64,000 nucleotides of DNA from Halichondria panicea. Taxonomy: Eukaryota > Porifera > Demospongiae > Suberitida > Halichondriidae. The DNA is taken from positions 3,782,501 through 3,846,500 of the forward strand of contig NC_087385.1 in assembly GCF_963675165.1 (NCBI RefSeq), given 5' to 3'. Shown in pieces: positions 1-12,800 of this stretch. Positions within the stretch are counted from its first letter, which is position 1. Every line of letters starts with the position of its first letter. The position numbers and the translations under genes are program-made. The notes below the pieces were generated by a model. The model was not told where the DNA came from. It searched no databases and worked only from the letters and a program-made list of their open reading frames with translations.

Positions 1-876
1 GTCGCGAGTCCGCATAGTTTCGTAGCCACTTTTTGTGTCCAAAGCAAATTTTCTCATGTAGTGTGCATGATATATGTTTTATTGTAGACGATAGCCAATA
101 GTCTCCATAATAGAATGCAATTACCTCAGGTGTTGATAAATGTTGATGGCTTCAGTATAGCTGCTGTCATGGTTGTTCTTAGAGGGACGTACTGTTTGTT
201 TTCACTAATTCCCACTTCCTTCAAGTGGTAGGAAATGGTGCTTATCTAAGTTTGCATTGGTTGCTTATCTATCCAAATCCTCCTGAAGTTGTTTTAGTTT
301 TCCCATACAGAAATATTTCAGCTGATAGCAATAGGTTGTTGCCTACTTGTCCATAGTTTTGACTGTGCATGCGTGTGTGACCTATTCCTTTTATGGGGCT
401 AATTGTAAGACTGCAAAATTCATGAATAAATATAGCTCTTTAAAATTATGGCTTTATTTTTACCAACAAAATTCATGGAAACCGAACGGTATTCTTAAGC
501 AGTTGAGCCTAACACTGCAATTGGCTGAGGAAATGTGGGGAAAATAACTATGATAGTAGCTATGTCGTTTCCTTGTTTATATTCGTGTTTTAACTTCTTG
601 TTTATTCTGCAGAGACGTTGACCTTGGAGAGGAGTTATTGAAAGTGAAATATTCAGTGACAATTATTTAGAGAGATGAACTTATACATGTACCTATAGTA
701 TTTCAATTTGTATAATTACAAAAAATTAAGCAATCACGGAAATGGTTTACCGGAAATTGTCCTAAGGGTCATTATAGTAATTGTACATATACATGCAACC
801 AAAGGTTACTTTTATACGTTCATAGTGCAGTGATAGTTAAGTTTGAGCTGCTCCAAGCTAGGATTGCTGCCTGCAA
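1..876. other. 5' flank of the hydrolase–ABCG gene
   Basis: AT-rich sequence without a supported gene. The short open frames lack splice context and recognisable similarity. The proximal promoter and 5' UTR of the gene starting at 877 probably lie here, but I see no clear TATA box or initiator. Confidence 0.4.
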
Positions 877-3800
877 ATGTGGGCTGGACGAGCTAGCATC
901 ACAAGCAGCCTGTTTGCTGTGCTTCTGGGCGCTCAGCTGGTGTGTGTGACCCTAGGCCAAGTGGAGTCAACTATGAGATGGGTGAAAGCTGCAGATAACA
1001 CTGCTTTGTGCAATGACCGAACTAGAGCTGGCTTTTTCATCAGTAGGAACAGAAACAATACTGACCCACGTTCTGGAAAGTGGGTAATTTTCCTGGAGAG
1101 TGGAAGCCTGTGTTACTCTAATGATACCTGCAACAGGCGCTTCTTCAACAGTAAGGTAAATCTATTGAACGAAACATCCAGTCTATACATATAAAAGTGT
1201 TTTCTGTATTGATCAATCGCTACAGTTTGATCAGTAGCACATCAAGGTGTAGAAGGTCTAACTATGCATGTATGGGTAGCTGTATCTAAGTGGTAATAGA
1301 CCAACAATATTAACTGCATGCATGAGGTTAGTGATTTAAACGCTGCAAAGTGATGTGCATGCACTAAGATAACTACCGGCTTTTAGGCAGTATATTGATT
1401 ATATTGACACTGTATGCTTCTGGTTTTAATTAGTCTCATCCTAGCCACATGCACTTGAATTGGAATTTTGTATGAATTGACCATGGTGGCATGATTGTTG
1501 ATTCACTTATGCATTCACTCAGTGCACTGTGCACATAAGTGATAACATTGTGTATACATGGTAGCACTGCAGTATATTATTTTGAGCTAATTTTGTCGTT
1601 TCTACTGGTCGAATGACATAATTGTTATAAAAAGGTGACAGAATATTCACGTGCTGATTGACTCTTTATTTGCACATAGCTGGGTTCTAGTAGCTAGCTG
1701 ATTTCAAGGGTGCTATTGAGAAGCCACCGCACAACACTGTGTCGTCATTCCCTTTCAGATAATAACTATATCACTTTTAATTAAATGTTTTGTGTTGGTA
1801 CATAATTATAACATAGTCTAGCACTGTGCATAACATATAACCCCCCCCCCCCCACACACACACACACACACAGACACGTCGGACGTATGATGCCAGGACT
1901 CCATCAGATGCACCGAGATTTCCTCCTTTCGGTCGGTTCGACCCACAGCTGGCATGGGACAACACTGTCAACAATATCGACAGCCCAGAGGACCCGGAAA
2001 CAGTTATTAACCCCCTGATGAGCTCCATGAAATGCTTCAATACAAGCAGCCAATTTCCTGATGGCTTTGAGGTACGTCTTATGGCTTAAAAACGAGGCAG
2101 ATAATTAATTGGCACATTAATTTTAATAATTATGTGTGGTTAATGCTGAAGGCTTTTTCTAACAATTTGCCAATTCTATGTTCTCCATGCAACTTACAGT
2201 GTACATCGCAATGAATGTACATGTAGGCCTAGCAGTGTATTTACTGTACACAGTCGTGCTAACAGTTGTTGCTCATAAAAGTACTTGCGTATAACAGGTT
2301 TTCACTGCTCAACCCACACACAGATTAACGGCACTGACTTCTTTGATCGTAATGACCAATACAACAAGCTATTCCCTGCACACAACCACGTCATCATTCC
2401 CTACTGCTCCTCCGATCTGTGGCTGGGAGATGAGCAAGAAGGAACAGAATGCGACTGTTTCAATTTCACTTGCTTCGACTTTAATCCTTCTTCTGCAGGC
2501 CTTCAATTTACGTTCCGAGGGAAGAAAATATTTCAGTCGATTATCAATCAATTGGTGAATGGTCATGGTATGGGAATGGCCACAGAAATAGTGCTGTCCG
2601 GTTCGAGTGCTGGTGGTGTGGGTGTGGTCAACCACGCCCAGTGGTTGCAAAGACAGCTGCAACCAAACGCGGAACTGTTTGTCATTTTTGATTCTGCATG
2701 GTTTATCAACTTTCAAGGTAAGGTATTGTATTGTATTGAGTATTAAGTATGCAACATCTCAAGAGAGTATCCAACGTAGCATAGCCTTGCATCATACAGT
2801 AATGTGTTGATTCTGGCCTGAAATGCATGATCAATTAATGCTGTAAAGTTATTGCTGCCTCGAGGCAAGTAGCGGCTCTGGGCACTCCGATTGGTCAGTT
2901 ACCAAGCAAGAAGTCCGGTCATTTTCGATTACATCTGATGCAAGGCTATGCTACGCTCGATACTCTCTCTTTTTTGTCATGGACCTTGATAATATTGATG
3001 GTCTTCAACTCAAGCATGTGTATGGTCTATAAAGAATGTGCTTATTTTGTGGTCATTAGAAATTTGCAATGTGAGCTAGAGCACATTGTATACGCACTCT
3101 AAAGATTGTAGGATTACTGGGGCATACCTGTAGAATTGTGCAAATTACTTCCCAGCAAAGTTGTCTATAAGTAGTATGTGATGTGCTAATCAAATAAATA
3201 AACCTCCTCCAGCTATAGTTGCTTTGAAGTTGTATAATGATATTGCACACCAGGTAATCAATATTCTAGGAACTCATCATGCAAATGCTCATACGTACTC
3301 TCAGTGTGAGCTACATAGACAATCTACACAGTGTGAGCTACATAGACAATCTATACAGTGTGTGCACATCCAGTGTTCCCATATATTCACACACCACCAT
3401 TCCACACCTGCACATGCACTCTTAGACTCCATCTATCGGATATTCGATGGAACTGCCAGTCGGACAGAGTCTCGAGAGCAGAGGGAGAACAACCGTCGAC
3501 TACTCGGCATACTCAAGTCCAACGAGGCATGTAATGACACCTCTCTCGGGTTCCCCTGCTGTATCTCCGCCCACTGCATGTTCACCACGGTAAGACTCTG
3601 TGAGGTGTGTGTGGGGGGGGGGGGTTGGAGGTTAAGCATGTACGTATAGTGTTGTTCTTTAATGACCTTCCCATCATGAGACATGGTGTTTTATGCAACT
3701 GGTTACATGTTGGCTTCTCCTAAGCACGTCTGCATACCTTTGATTTGTAACTGTAGGTGCTCTGTTTGCGTATTCCTCAATCAAATTGTGAGTTATTACT

Positions 3801-6800
3801 CCCATTCAGCCTGTTAATTAGCTTCTCTGACTCCATTAGTGATGCAATCAATGCAGCCAGTAGAGGAGTTGAGCGCATGTCACTTTGTGTTCATGCAATC
3901 TGGAATCTGAGGATCCATGGAACTTTATATATACTGAGAGTTAGTTTAGCATTCCAAGCCCAATAGTTAGACACATTTTTCACAGAGCTCATCTACATGT
4001 ACATGTACATGTACATGTACATTGTACGGCTCATTAATGAGCAGATCAGGTGTTGCAAGGAAAGCTGAATATAATACCTGACTATGCCTTACTTGCTGAT
4101 ACACATACGTGTCTGCGTACAGTAGCAAAAGATGAATAGCTGAAGAACACTACATACAGTTGTTGTAGTAGTTATAGCTGGCTGTTGTGTAATTTGTGCA
4201 ATTTTGCAACACCTGTGTGGATATGTATTTAGGTGATGTATTTGACCGCACTACAAAGTAGTATCTAACCTGTTCCCTTTGCCCCAGGTGAACACCACCG
4301 GGTCCCTGCGTTACTTTCCCGAGGATGTTAGAGTGTTTGCTATCTCCAGCATCTACGACGTGTTCCTCCTCGTGCCAGCTGCTCAACAGGCGAGTGAAGA
4401 CTTGCATGTGTACTGCACTTGTGTTGAGTGCATGCGTTGCCATGGCTGCGACCAAGCTTGGATTAAAATGTATTTCTTTAAGCTGTAATACAATCAGAAA
4501 ACACTCAGGAACGGCCATATTTAACGTGTATTCCTGTGTGTATACATATACATGTAGTTTTAAGGAAATCAGATAATTCATCCAGTGTGTATTGTTTATG
4601 CGTGCAGTACTCTAACTGATTGATTATAACACTTTCACAGGTGTTCGATGAGAGCAATGAGTTGCGTCGAAACGCTTCTACTCAAAGTCTGGGCACCACA
4701 GCAGCTGACGTGGATGAAGAAGGAGTGAGTGCAGACTTTATCATCAACTTCCTGCGATTGCTCGGAGAATACGGGGGAGCCATGAACACCACCATCATCG
4801 ACTCTCTCAACCAGGTAATGGAATAACAGTAACAGTACAGCCAGCTGTATACAGCACCTTTGCAACACACACACACAAATGGGTAAACCACAATGTAAAC
4901 CCACAATGTAAACATGGACTACATGCAGGCTAGCCTTGAGTGGTTTCTTACCAAATAAAAATTGGCCAGTGTACTAACACAACGACTATAGATCTAGCTA
5001 TACAGGGTTGCAGTAATAAGGCCTACTCCACAGATGTGATATGGAGAATGATGTTATTCATGACTTGTATAGAGTAAAATCAAAATTATTGACAGCAGTG
5101 ACAGCAGTGGCGTAGAGAGCATGGAAAAAATTTAGAAGGGGAGCTGATACGCATGTGCACACATATTAAAGTGCCTGCAAGGGGGTCTTAGGGTAGTCCC
5201 CTAAAAAAATTGCATGCTCTGGTATTGATTGGTGTATTTGGTACAATTAAAAGCTTGATCTTTGATTCAATTGAGCTTGGGTAAAAAGCAAGCATGCAGT
5301 GTTAGGGGCCTGATTCCTACTTTTAGTACACCACTGGACTGGACAGTACTGCAGATGGTCTCCCATTTGAGTAACCACAATTTACTACAATAGTACATTG
5401 TGGTTTTATGCTTGCGTTCATGTGTTGCAAAGGTGCTTAAAACTGCTGTACAACTATTCTCTGAATGAATGTCGAGTGACCACCTCATTATATCAGGGTT
5501 TCAGGGAGGTAGTACATCACAACTTTTTGTGGTTTAGGTTTAGACCGCGTACGATTGTCTTTCTGCTGCTTCCTTCTTATTTACGTACGTGTGTAAAACC
5601 TTAAAGCCTGGCTAGTGCCTCGGTAACTGTATAATTATGCGTGCTATTGCAGAGCTAGCCCTTGTTGAATATTCCGTACCATGTCCGTAGTTCATTGTTA
5701 TGGCTTTAGATAGTAAGTGGTTAATCGACCATTCATACCATATACGTATCCTTGTTGCTTAGATACATGCATGTATGTCATATTGGACTCAAACTTTCGT
5801 GCAACACTTGACAATTTTGTTTACAGTGACGTGTTAGTATATGGATACGCATCGTCGATCACTCATACCCACCCTCTCTTCACAGTTTGACAATCTTGCG
5901 GTGTACCTGCCTCAGTGTATGCAGCACGTCTACCTGGCCACCTCCACTCTCAGAGGAGAACCAAATAGTGTCCTTGGCAACGATGGAATCAACATTGACC
6001 GAGATGTTCTTCAATTTCGGTAGGTGGCTGTGTTTGTTTTGGGGCATGTGATTACAGTATTAAGTTTCATGTGTACTATATAGTAGCTATAGAGCTGTAT
6101 GCTCAATCAAAACAAATAATTGTCTTTTCCCAAATTGTATGTTTTGTGAGTGTATACTCACTAGACGCCTGCTGTTACTGTTATCGATACTGCAACACTG
6201 TTTGTTTTTACTAATATTCATAGCCCTTGTGTGGCATTGTCACATGTGGGGGTGCTAGTTAACTGGCGTCTCTTAATAACATCACAAGGTGTAATGCGTA
6301 CAACGAGTCATGAATTTGTAATACGATACCCAGGCATAAAATTGGACAGCATGGAGGCTTATTTGTACACATAGTGGTCAATATAATTAGCTTGTACATG
6401 CATGTACTTTGTGCAAGGGTAATTGTTGCAGTTAATTGTTCTCAAACCTATAGTGTAAATTGTGCCACACTGCTCCACTTGTGTACACGTACATGTACAG
6501 CTCTGTTAAAACTGTATGTACCTAATGACTGTCGTCCTCACATGCAGGCACACCATTGAGCAAGGTCGCTGGAACTCATCTAACCTTGCAAACACTCCTA
6601 CTGAACGAAATCGTACCATCACCATCCAGGTCTGTGGTTTCATGACTTGTATTCATGTACACCCTATCTATTTGAACACTTGCCCTTGATCAACTTTCAC
6701 CCTGGCTAAGCGTATGAACCTGTAGTGGATATTGTACAAGTCAGTGTCTACATATGTGTGTATAATTTGCAGGCTGTTGTAGGATAATCGATATCATGTG

Positions 6801-9800
6801 TTCCCCAATTACATGCATGTACGTGTGTATACTCATGCAGGGTGCGCTGTTGGACTGGTACATGCGCATTGACAACAGCAACATCAATTCGTATCAGTAC
6901 CGTGCCACCTGTCAGGGCCCCTACTGCCACCCTGGTGTATGCCCCGATAGGCTCACCCTACTCAATGCTGGTCAAAATAACTGGCCACCTTGGTCCAAGG
7001 TCCTCATTGCCTGTCTCATTATGGGCCTCTCTGTCATCAGTCTGTTCATGAAGGTACAATACGACACTGCTTAGAGTCGGACAAACAGTAGACAAACAAA
7101 GTATAATTATGTTGCTAGCACTATTACAAATGTAATCGACATTCCTACATGATGTTGTTGCCACTGCAGATGTTGTTTGTGGTGTGGCTCTACCGTCTCG
7201 AGAGAAAGCAGGATGCATACTTGGATATTTTGGACCAGCGCCGCGGTGAGGCGGAAGAGGACGTCCTAGGAGTGAGTGGGAGGAGGCTGTTCAATATGTG
7301 TGCTGTGTACATTATGTACATACGTGTTGTTTCTAAAAGTTGTTTTATGCTGTAAGCCGATATGAGAGTTTACACTGTACAATCATAGTTAATGGTTGCA
7401 ATATCATTGCAAAATGTACAATTTTAATGCATTTTCATACACATATCCAACCCCCCTCCTACACACTCGCAGTTTCCTAGATGTGAAGAAGAAGACGCCA
7501 TCGCAGTATCCTGTCTGGACATTCACTACTCCGTGTCATTCCGAGCAAAAAAGGCAGTAAAAGACGAAAAAAAAGACCAGACAGCTCCAATTGTGCTCAA
7601 CAACATTGCCAATACATCCAGTGACTCGGATAGTGAGCCAGAAGGTACACAAAGTGGTTACATGTCATACAGTCAACACACAATACAGCGTAATAATGCA
7701 TGTATACAGTCGATTATTTGAACCCCGATCATCCGAATTCTCGGTTATCTGATGAAAGATTCGGCCAAAATTCATAGCAAACACCTACTCACACATGTAT
7801 GCGCATAAGTGTCCACGTGGTTAAAAGCTTTTTGCGTTGCTGATTAGCAGAAGCAGACTAACACTTCAGATTATCCTAACAGTATAGCTTGCTACCTTGT
7901 TCTGTCCACTGATGCATGTCCAAGACTAGTAAATTTGTAAAAGCTCTGGACATCGTCTGCTGATTTTACATGCAGAGGCTACTTGAATTATCGATGGGCG
8001 TGGCTCATTTAGAGTCATTCTGGTATCTAAATATTTTGGATGAGGTGGGGACACCAGGTGTTTGGATAATCAAGGCTCAACTGTAGTGACTATCCTAAAT
8101 CGGAATGACTGTTATTTTGTGTTAATTAATTTACTCTCTTAGTCTCTCTAGCCGGCTATAGTGCATACTAGCTATAGTCTTACAATTGCTGAAAACTCTT
8201 CCTGCATGACTTGTTCTTGTATTACGACATATTACCATGGTTACTTCCTCCCCACAGAGTCAAGTCGCTCATCACGCTTGTTTAGCCTCTCAGGGGCCAG
8301 CATCAGACGCAGTGGGCGTCATAAGACCACACGAAACCGTGCCTCTGCTCTGCTTCGACGCACATCTCACTTTGTGCTCCCTGAAACTTCTCGGAGGAAA
8401 AGATCCAATGCTGTGAGTACTGAACTATCACAGTAACACTATAGATCTTGGTGTTTGTGTATTGTTTTTGACCCTTGTCGTAGCAAACAGTGCATAAGCA
8501 CCGTCAGTCATGACTGCTCTTTTCTTTTAAAATTCTCCAGCTGCTTATTCTCCTCACGTTAATGTTTTGCTATACGTAAGAAATGTGTTTTAATGTGTCG
8601 TTCGTCTCCACTGCATGCACAGGACCTGAAGAGACATAAGTTCTCCAAGAAAGGATCAGTGCCTCCTCACCTTGCCGGGAAGAGTATCCCTCCAGTGTGC
8701 TCAGACTCTCAGGTAACTTAAGTGTGGCTGTACTGTAAGCATGCATACAATAAGCAGCTAGGCTCAGCACAGACTCTCAGGTAACCAAGTGTGGCTGTAC
8801 TGTAAGCATGCATACAATGCGCAGCTAGCTAGGCTCAGCACAGACTCTCAGGTAACTTAAGTGTGGCTGTACTGTAAGCATGCATACAATAAGCAGCTAG
8901 CTAGGCTCAGCACAGACTCTCAGGTAACCAACGTGTGGCTGTACTGTAAGCATGCATACAATAAGCAGCTAGGCTCAAAGGTTGAGCACAGACTCTCAGG
9001 TAACCAACGTGTGGCTGTACTGTAAGCTGCTAGTGTGCTCTAAGGTTGACGTTGTACACGTAAATGGCCACGTTTGGCCCCACCCATAAACAGCATTCAT
9101 AGTTTTTAAATTCCACTATGTGATGAATGTAACTGATACATGACACGTACGGTTAGGCTCAAAAGCGATTGAGTAAACCCAGTAAAGCCTCGATTTCTCC
9201 CCACCCAGACGCCTGAGGCTGCATGCATGCATGAGGTTGAGGTAGAGAAGGAAGTGTTCGGCTATCGAAAGAAGAAAATTTTGAAAGCCGTCTCAGTCTA
9301 TTTCAACCCCGGGGAAATGATTGGTGTGATGGGTCCTTCTGGATGTGGCAAGACCACTTTCCTCGACCTCATGACTGGCCGAAGGAAGACAGGAACTTTT
9401 CAGGTGTTGTACAAGTGTGATAGTAAAGGTTGATACGTACAATCAGGTGTACGTATTAAGTGTATTCATGCATGTATGTACAGATACATGTACGTGTATA
9501 CATGCATGTAGTACAGATACATTGTACGTGTATCAGCCATGTATCTGTAATCTATCTTCATTTGTGTCACGTACTGTCCAATGCACTACAAAGCACTGTA
9601 CGACACAATTAACCCACCCTCAGGGGGAGATCTACGTGAACGGCATTCCAATGGATGAGATTCGTGACTGGTATGTGGCTAATACTGGGTACGTCCTCCA
9701 GTTGGCCACACCTTATTACGAAGAGCTCACTGTGAGAGAAAACTTGACACTGGCCGCTCAGATGAAGCTACCCAAGACGTTCACACTCAAAGAGAAGTTT

Positions 9801-12800
9801 GAGAGGATAGAACAAGTAGTGGAAGTGGTGAGTGACATTCAGTTGTTACACGGAAAGTAGTAGCAAATTAATGTACGTACGTACATACGTACAGTGTTGA
9901 AAACCTATAAGTGTAGAACCTTCTGTTTGTATGTATATGTATATTGTAGTCGTGGCAATACTAATACTGTGCAACTACGAAGTTGCATACATTTTTACAT
10001 ACATGTACAATAAAGGTTACCATGTGTGTATGCTTGAGCACTAGTGACTTTTGTTTGTCGTTACTTCAGACTGGACTAACCAAGCTAGCTGAAACAGTGG
10101 TGGGTGGAGCTACCGGTCCCGGTCTCAGTGGTGGCCAGAAAAGACGACTTGCTGTTGCCCTACAGCTGTTGAAAATGCCCAGTATTATCTTTTTGGATGA
10201 ACCAACATCGGGTTAGTCCAGTATTTTTGACAGTACGATATCTAGATGTATAGCTTTGTACTGATGGCGTGATATAATATTGTTTGTGTTCCGACACAGG
10301 TCTCGATGCCACCGGTTCATTTGAACTCCTCTCTCACCTGAACAAGCTGGCTGACTCCAACCGCACAGTGGTCCTCACTATCCATCAGCCACGACTCGAG
10401 ATATTCCACATGTTCGACAGACTAGTACTGCTCTCAGACGGAAAGGTGAGTGTGCACAGCAGCTAGTATGGACAGTCAAAATAAGTTTCAAGCAAACGTT
10501 TGGTAAAGATCATTAATGTAATTATGCCTCGGTGCGCATGCGCAAGCGAGGTATACGGTAGTGTGTTTGTGTGTCTGTGTGTCTGTGTGTGTAGACTGCT
10601 ACAGCTGCTCAAGGATGAATCAAGTGCAAGTAAGAGTTTCTATAGGCTTCTAGTCATGTTTACTTGAATTTTAATTCGTGGATTTGCAAAATAATGCTTC
10701 GTTCTCGAGTTATGCCTAGTTTTGCTTACTTGGAATGCCATTGCAGCCTTTTCAGAAGAGCACGTAGCCAAACTTGTTTACCGAGTGTTGCTACTCTACT
10801 TAGTAGTTAGCTCTGCACTAGAACGCTAGCTATTGGTAGCTGCAAGAGTGAGAAGAGAGCTGCAAGGCTCTGCTATTATGCAGCCATTAATTTTAGACTT
10901 GAATTTTTGGCATCGATCATTTTTAACAACAATCATGGTCGATCATTACCCACTCTCAGAGTTTTTGCATGCAGCAAAATTAATTGTGTATAAAAGCTAT
11001 TAGTAGCTTTATGTTATGTAGCTTTGGCATCTCCACCGAGGCATCAGCACCTTTGGTGCTTTCATTCATTATAGATAGTTGATATGTCAGATTAGATCCT
11101 TGTGCTTCAGTTACTGAACTCGTGTGTGTTTAATGACTCACTAAGATTTGTGTGTGTGACAGAGTCACATGATAGTTCCCCTCCCCCCAGGTTGCCTACC
11201 ACGGAGCCCCTGAGAAGGCCTACGAAGTGTTCGTCAATGCCTTGACTGCACGCTACCTGGAACAAGGTCTGGTCATCCCTGAGCTGGAGGACCACAATCC
11301 TGCAGGTTAGCGACATGCAGCATAATATATGTAGTCTAACTTCTTCCTCGTTTTCATCTGTGTGTGTGTACTACTGTTCCAACTCAAATAATCAGGATAT
11401 TATAGTTGATACTTAGCGTAATTAGTTATAGTTAATGCTCTACTGTTTCTTTAATTTGCTGTTTATCCTTGCATGCACTATATACGTACGTACACCAGAT
11501 AAACATGTTTATAACCCTCAGCGCTGCTTATAGGATATCGATACTAGCTACACTTAATACAATACAGTGTGTGTGCTACACGGTACAGTTTCTAACTCTA
11601 ATCCGCCTCTTTTTTGGTACGATATCTAGATGTTATCATGGACATGTTGGGAAACCAGAAGATGAGACAGATAATCACCGATCACTACCAAATGTCAGAT
11701 GAGCCACGGCTTGTGAAGAGGGCTATCACTGCAGCAAGGTACACATGTAATTCAGAATCTTGCTTTGACATGTACATGTACATCAAAATTAATGAGTGCA
11801 TTTTCTACGCTTTATTCAAAATGTGTACAGTCTACAAAATGCTTTAGACATTGCTCCTTCTTCACATGCAGATGGAAGGAGTACAGCACTTCAATAAACT
11901 CTCTAGACACTATCTCGAATACTTTCTCCTACGCTCTGTTTGGTTCTAAGAAGGTTGCCAGGAGGCAGGCAGACCTGTTCACACGAATGGCCACTCTTGA
12001 GGCTCGAGGATCCAAGAGAGGCTTTGTTTTCTTCCTACCTTTTATGTTCTTTGCTTTTGGATTTGTACTCGGTGAGTTGCACCTTATATTGTTCTAACGT
12101 GCCTGGAATTCAATAAAACCATTGCTGAATGTATGAAAGTATTTAGTGAATCTTGACTATGGCTAGAGCTATAGTACAATGTATCGCAGCTGAGTCGATC
12201 ACTACAAGTATACAGTAGACAGTCTTTCATAATATAACACACAATGGGATTTTTATGACCTGGATTACTCTCTCTTAGGAACTGTATACCTTCAACAGTT
12301 GGAACCTCTGTATATCATCTCTGGAGTGTGTGTGTTCTCTGTGGCCAGTGGACTGTTCATGTTCCCAGCTATGTACCCCTATTACCAGAGAGCACTTCAG
12401 GTATGTGTTGTGTGTGCAGTGATGGGGTGGTATGTGTGTGTGTGCGCTGATGAGGTGGTGTGTGTGCGGTGATGGGGTGGTGTGTGTGTGCGGTGATGGG
12501 GTGGTGTGTGTGCGGTGATGAGGTGGTGTGTGTGTGTGGTGATGAGGTGGTGTGTGTGCGGTGATGGGGTGGTATGTGTGTGTGTGCGGTGATGAGGTGG
12601 TGTGTGTGCGGTGATGGGGTGGTGTGTGTGTGCGGTGATGAGGTGGTGTGTGTGCGGTGATGAGGTGGTGTGTGTGTGATGATGAGGTGATGTGTGTGTG
12701 CGGTGATGGGGTGGTGTGTGTGCGGTGATGAGGTGGTGTGTGTGCGGTGATGAGGTGGTGTGTGTGCGGTGATGAGGTGGTGTGTGTGCGGTGATGGGGT

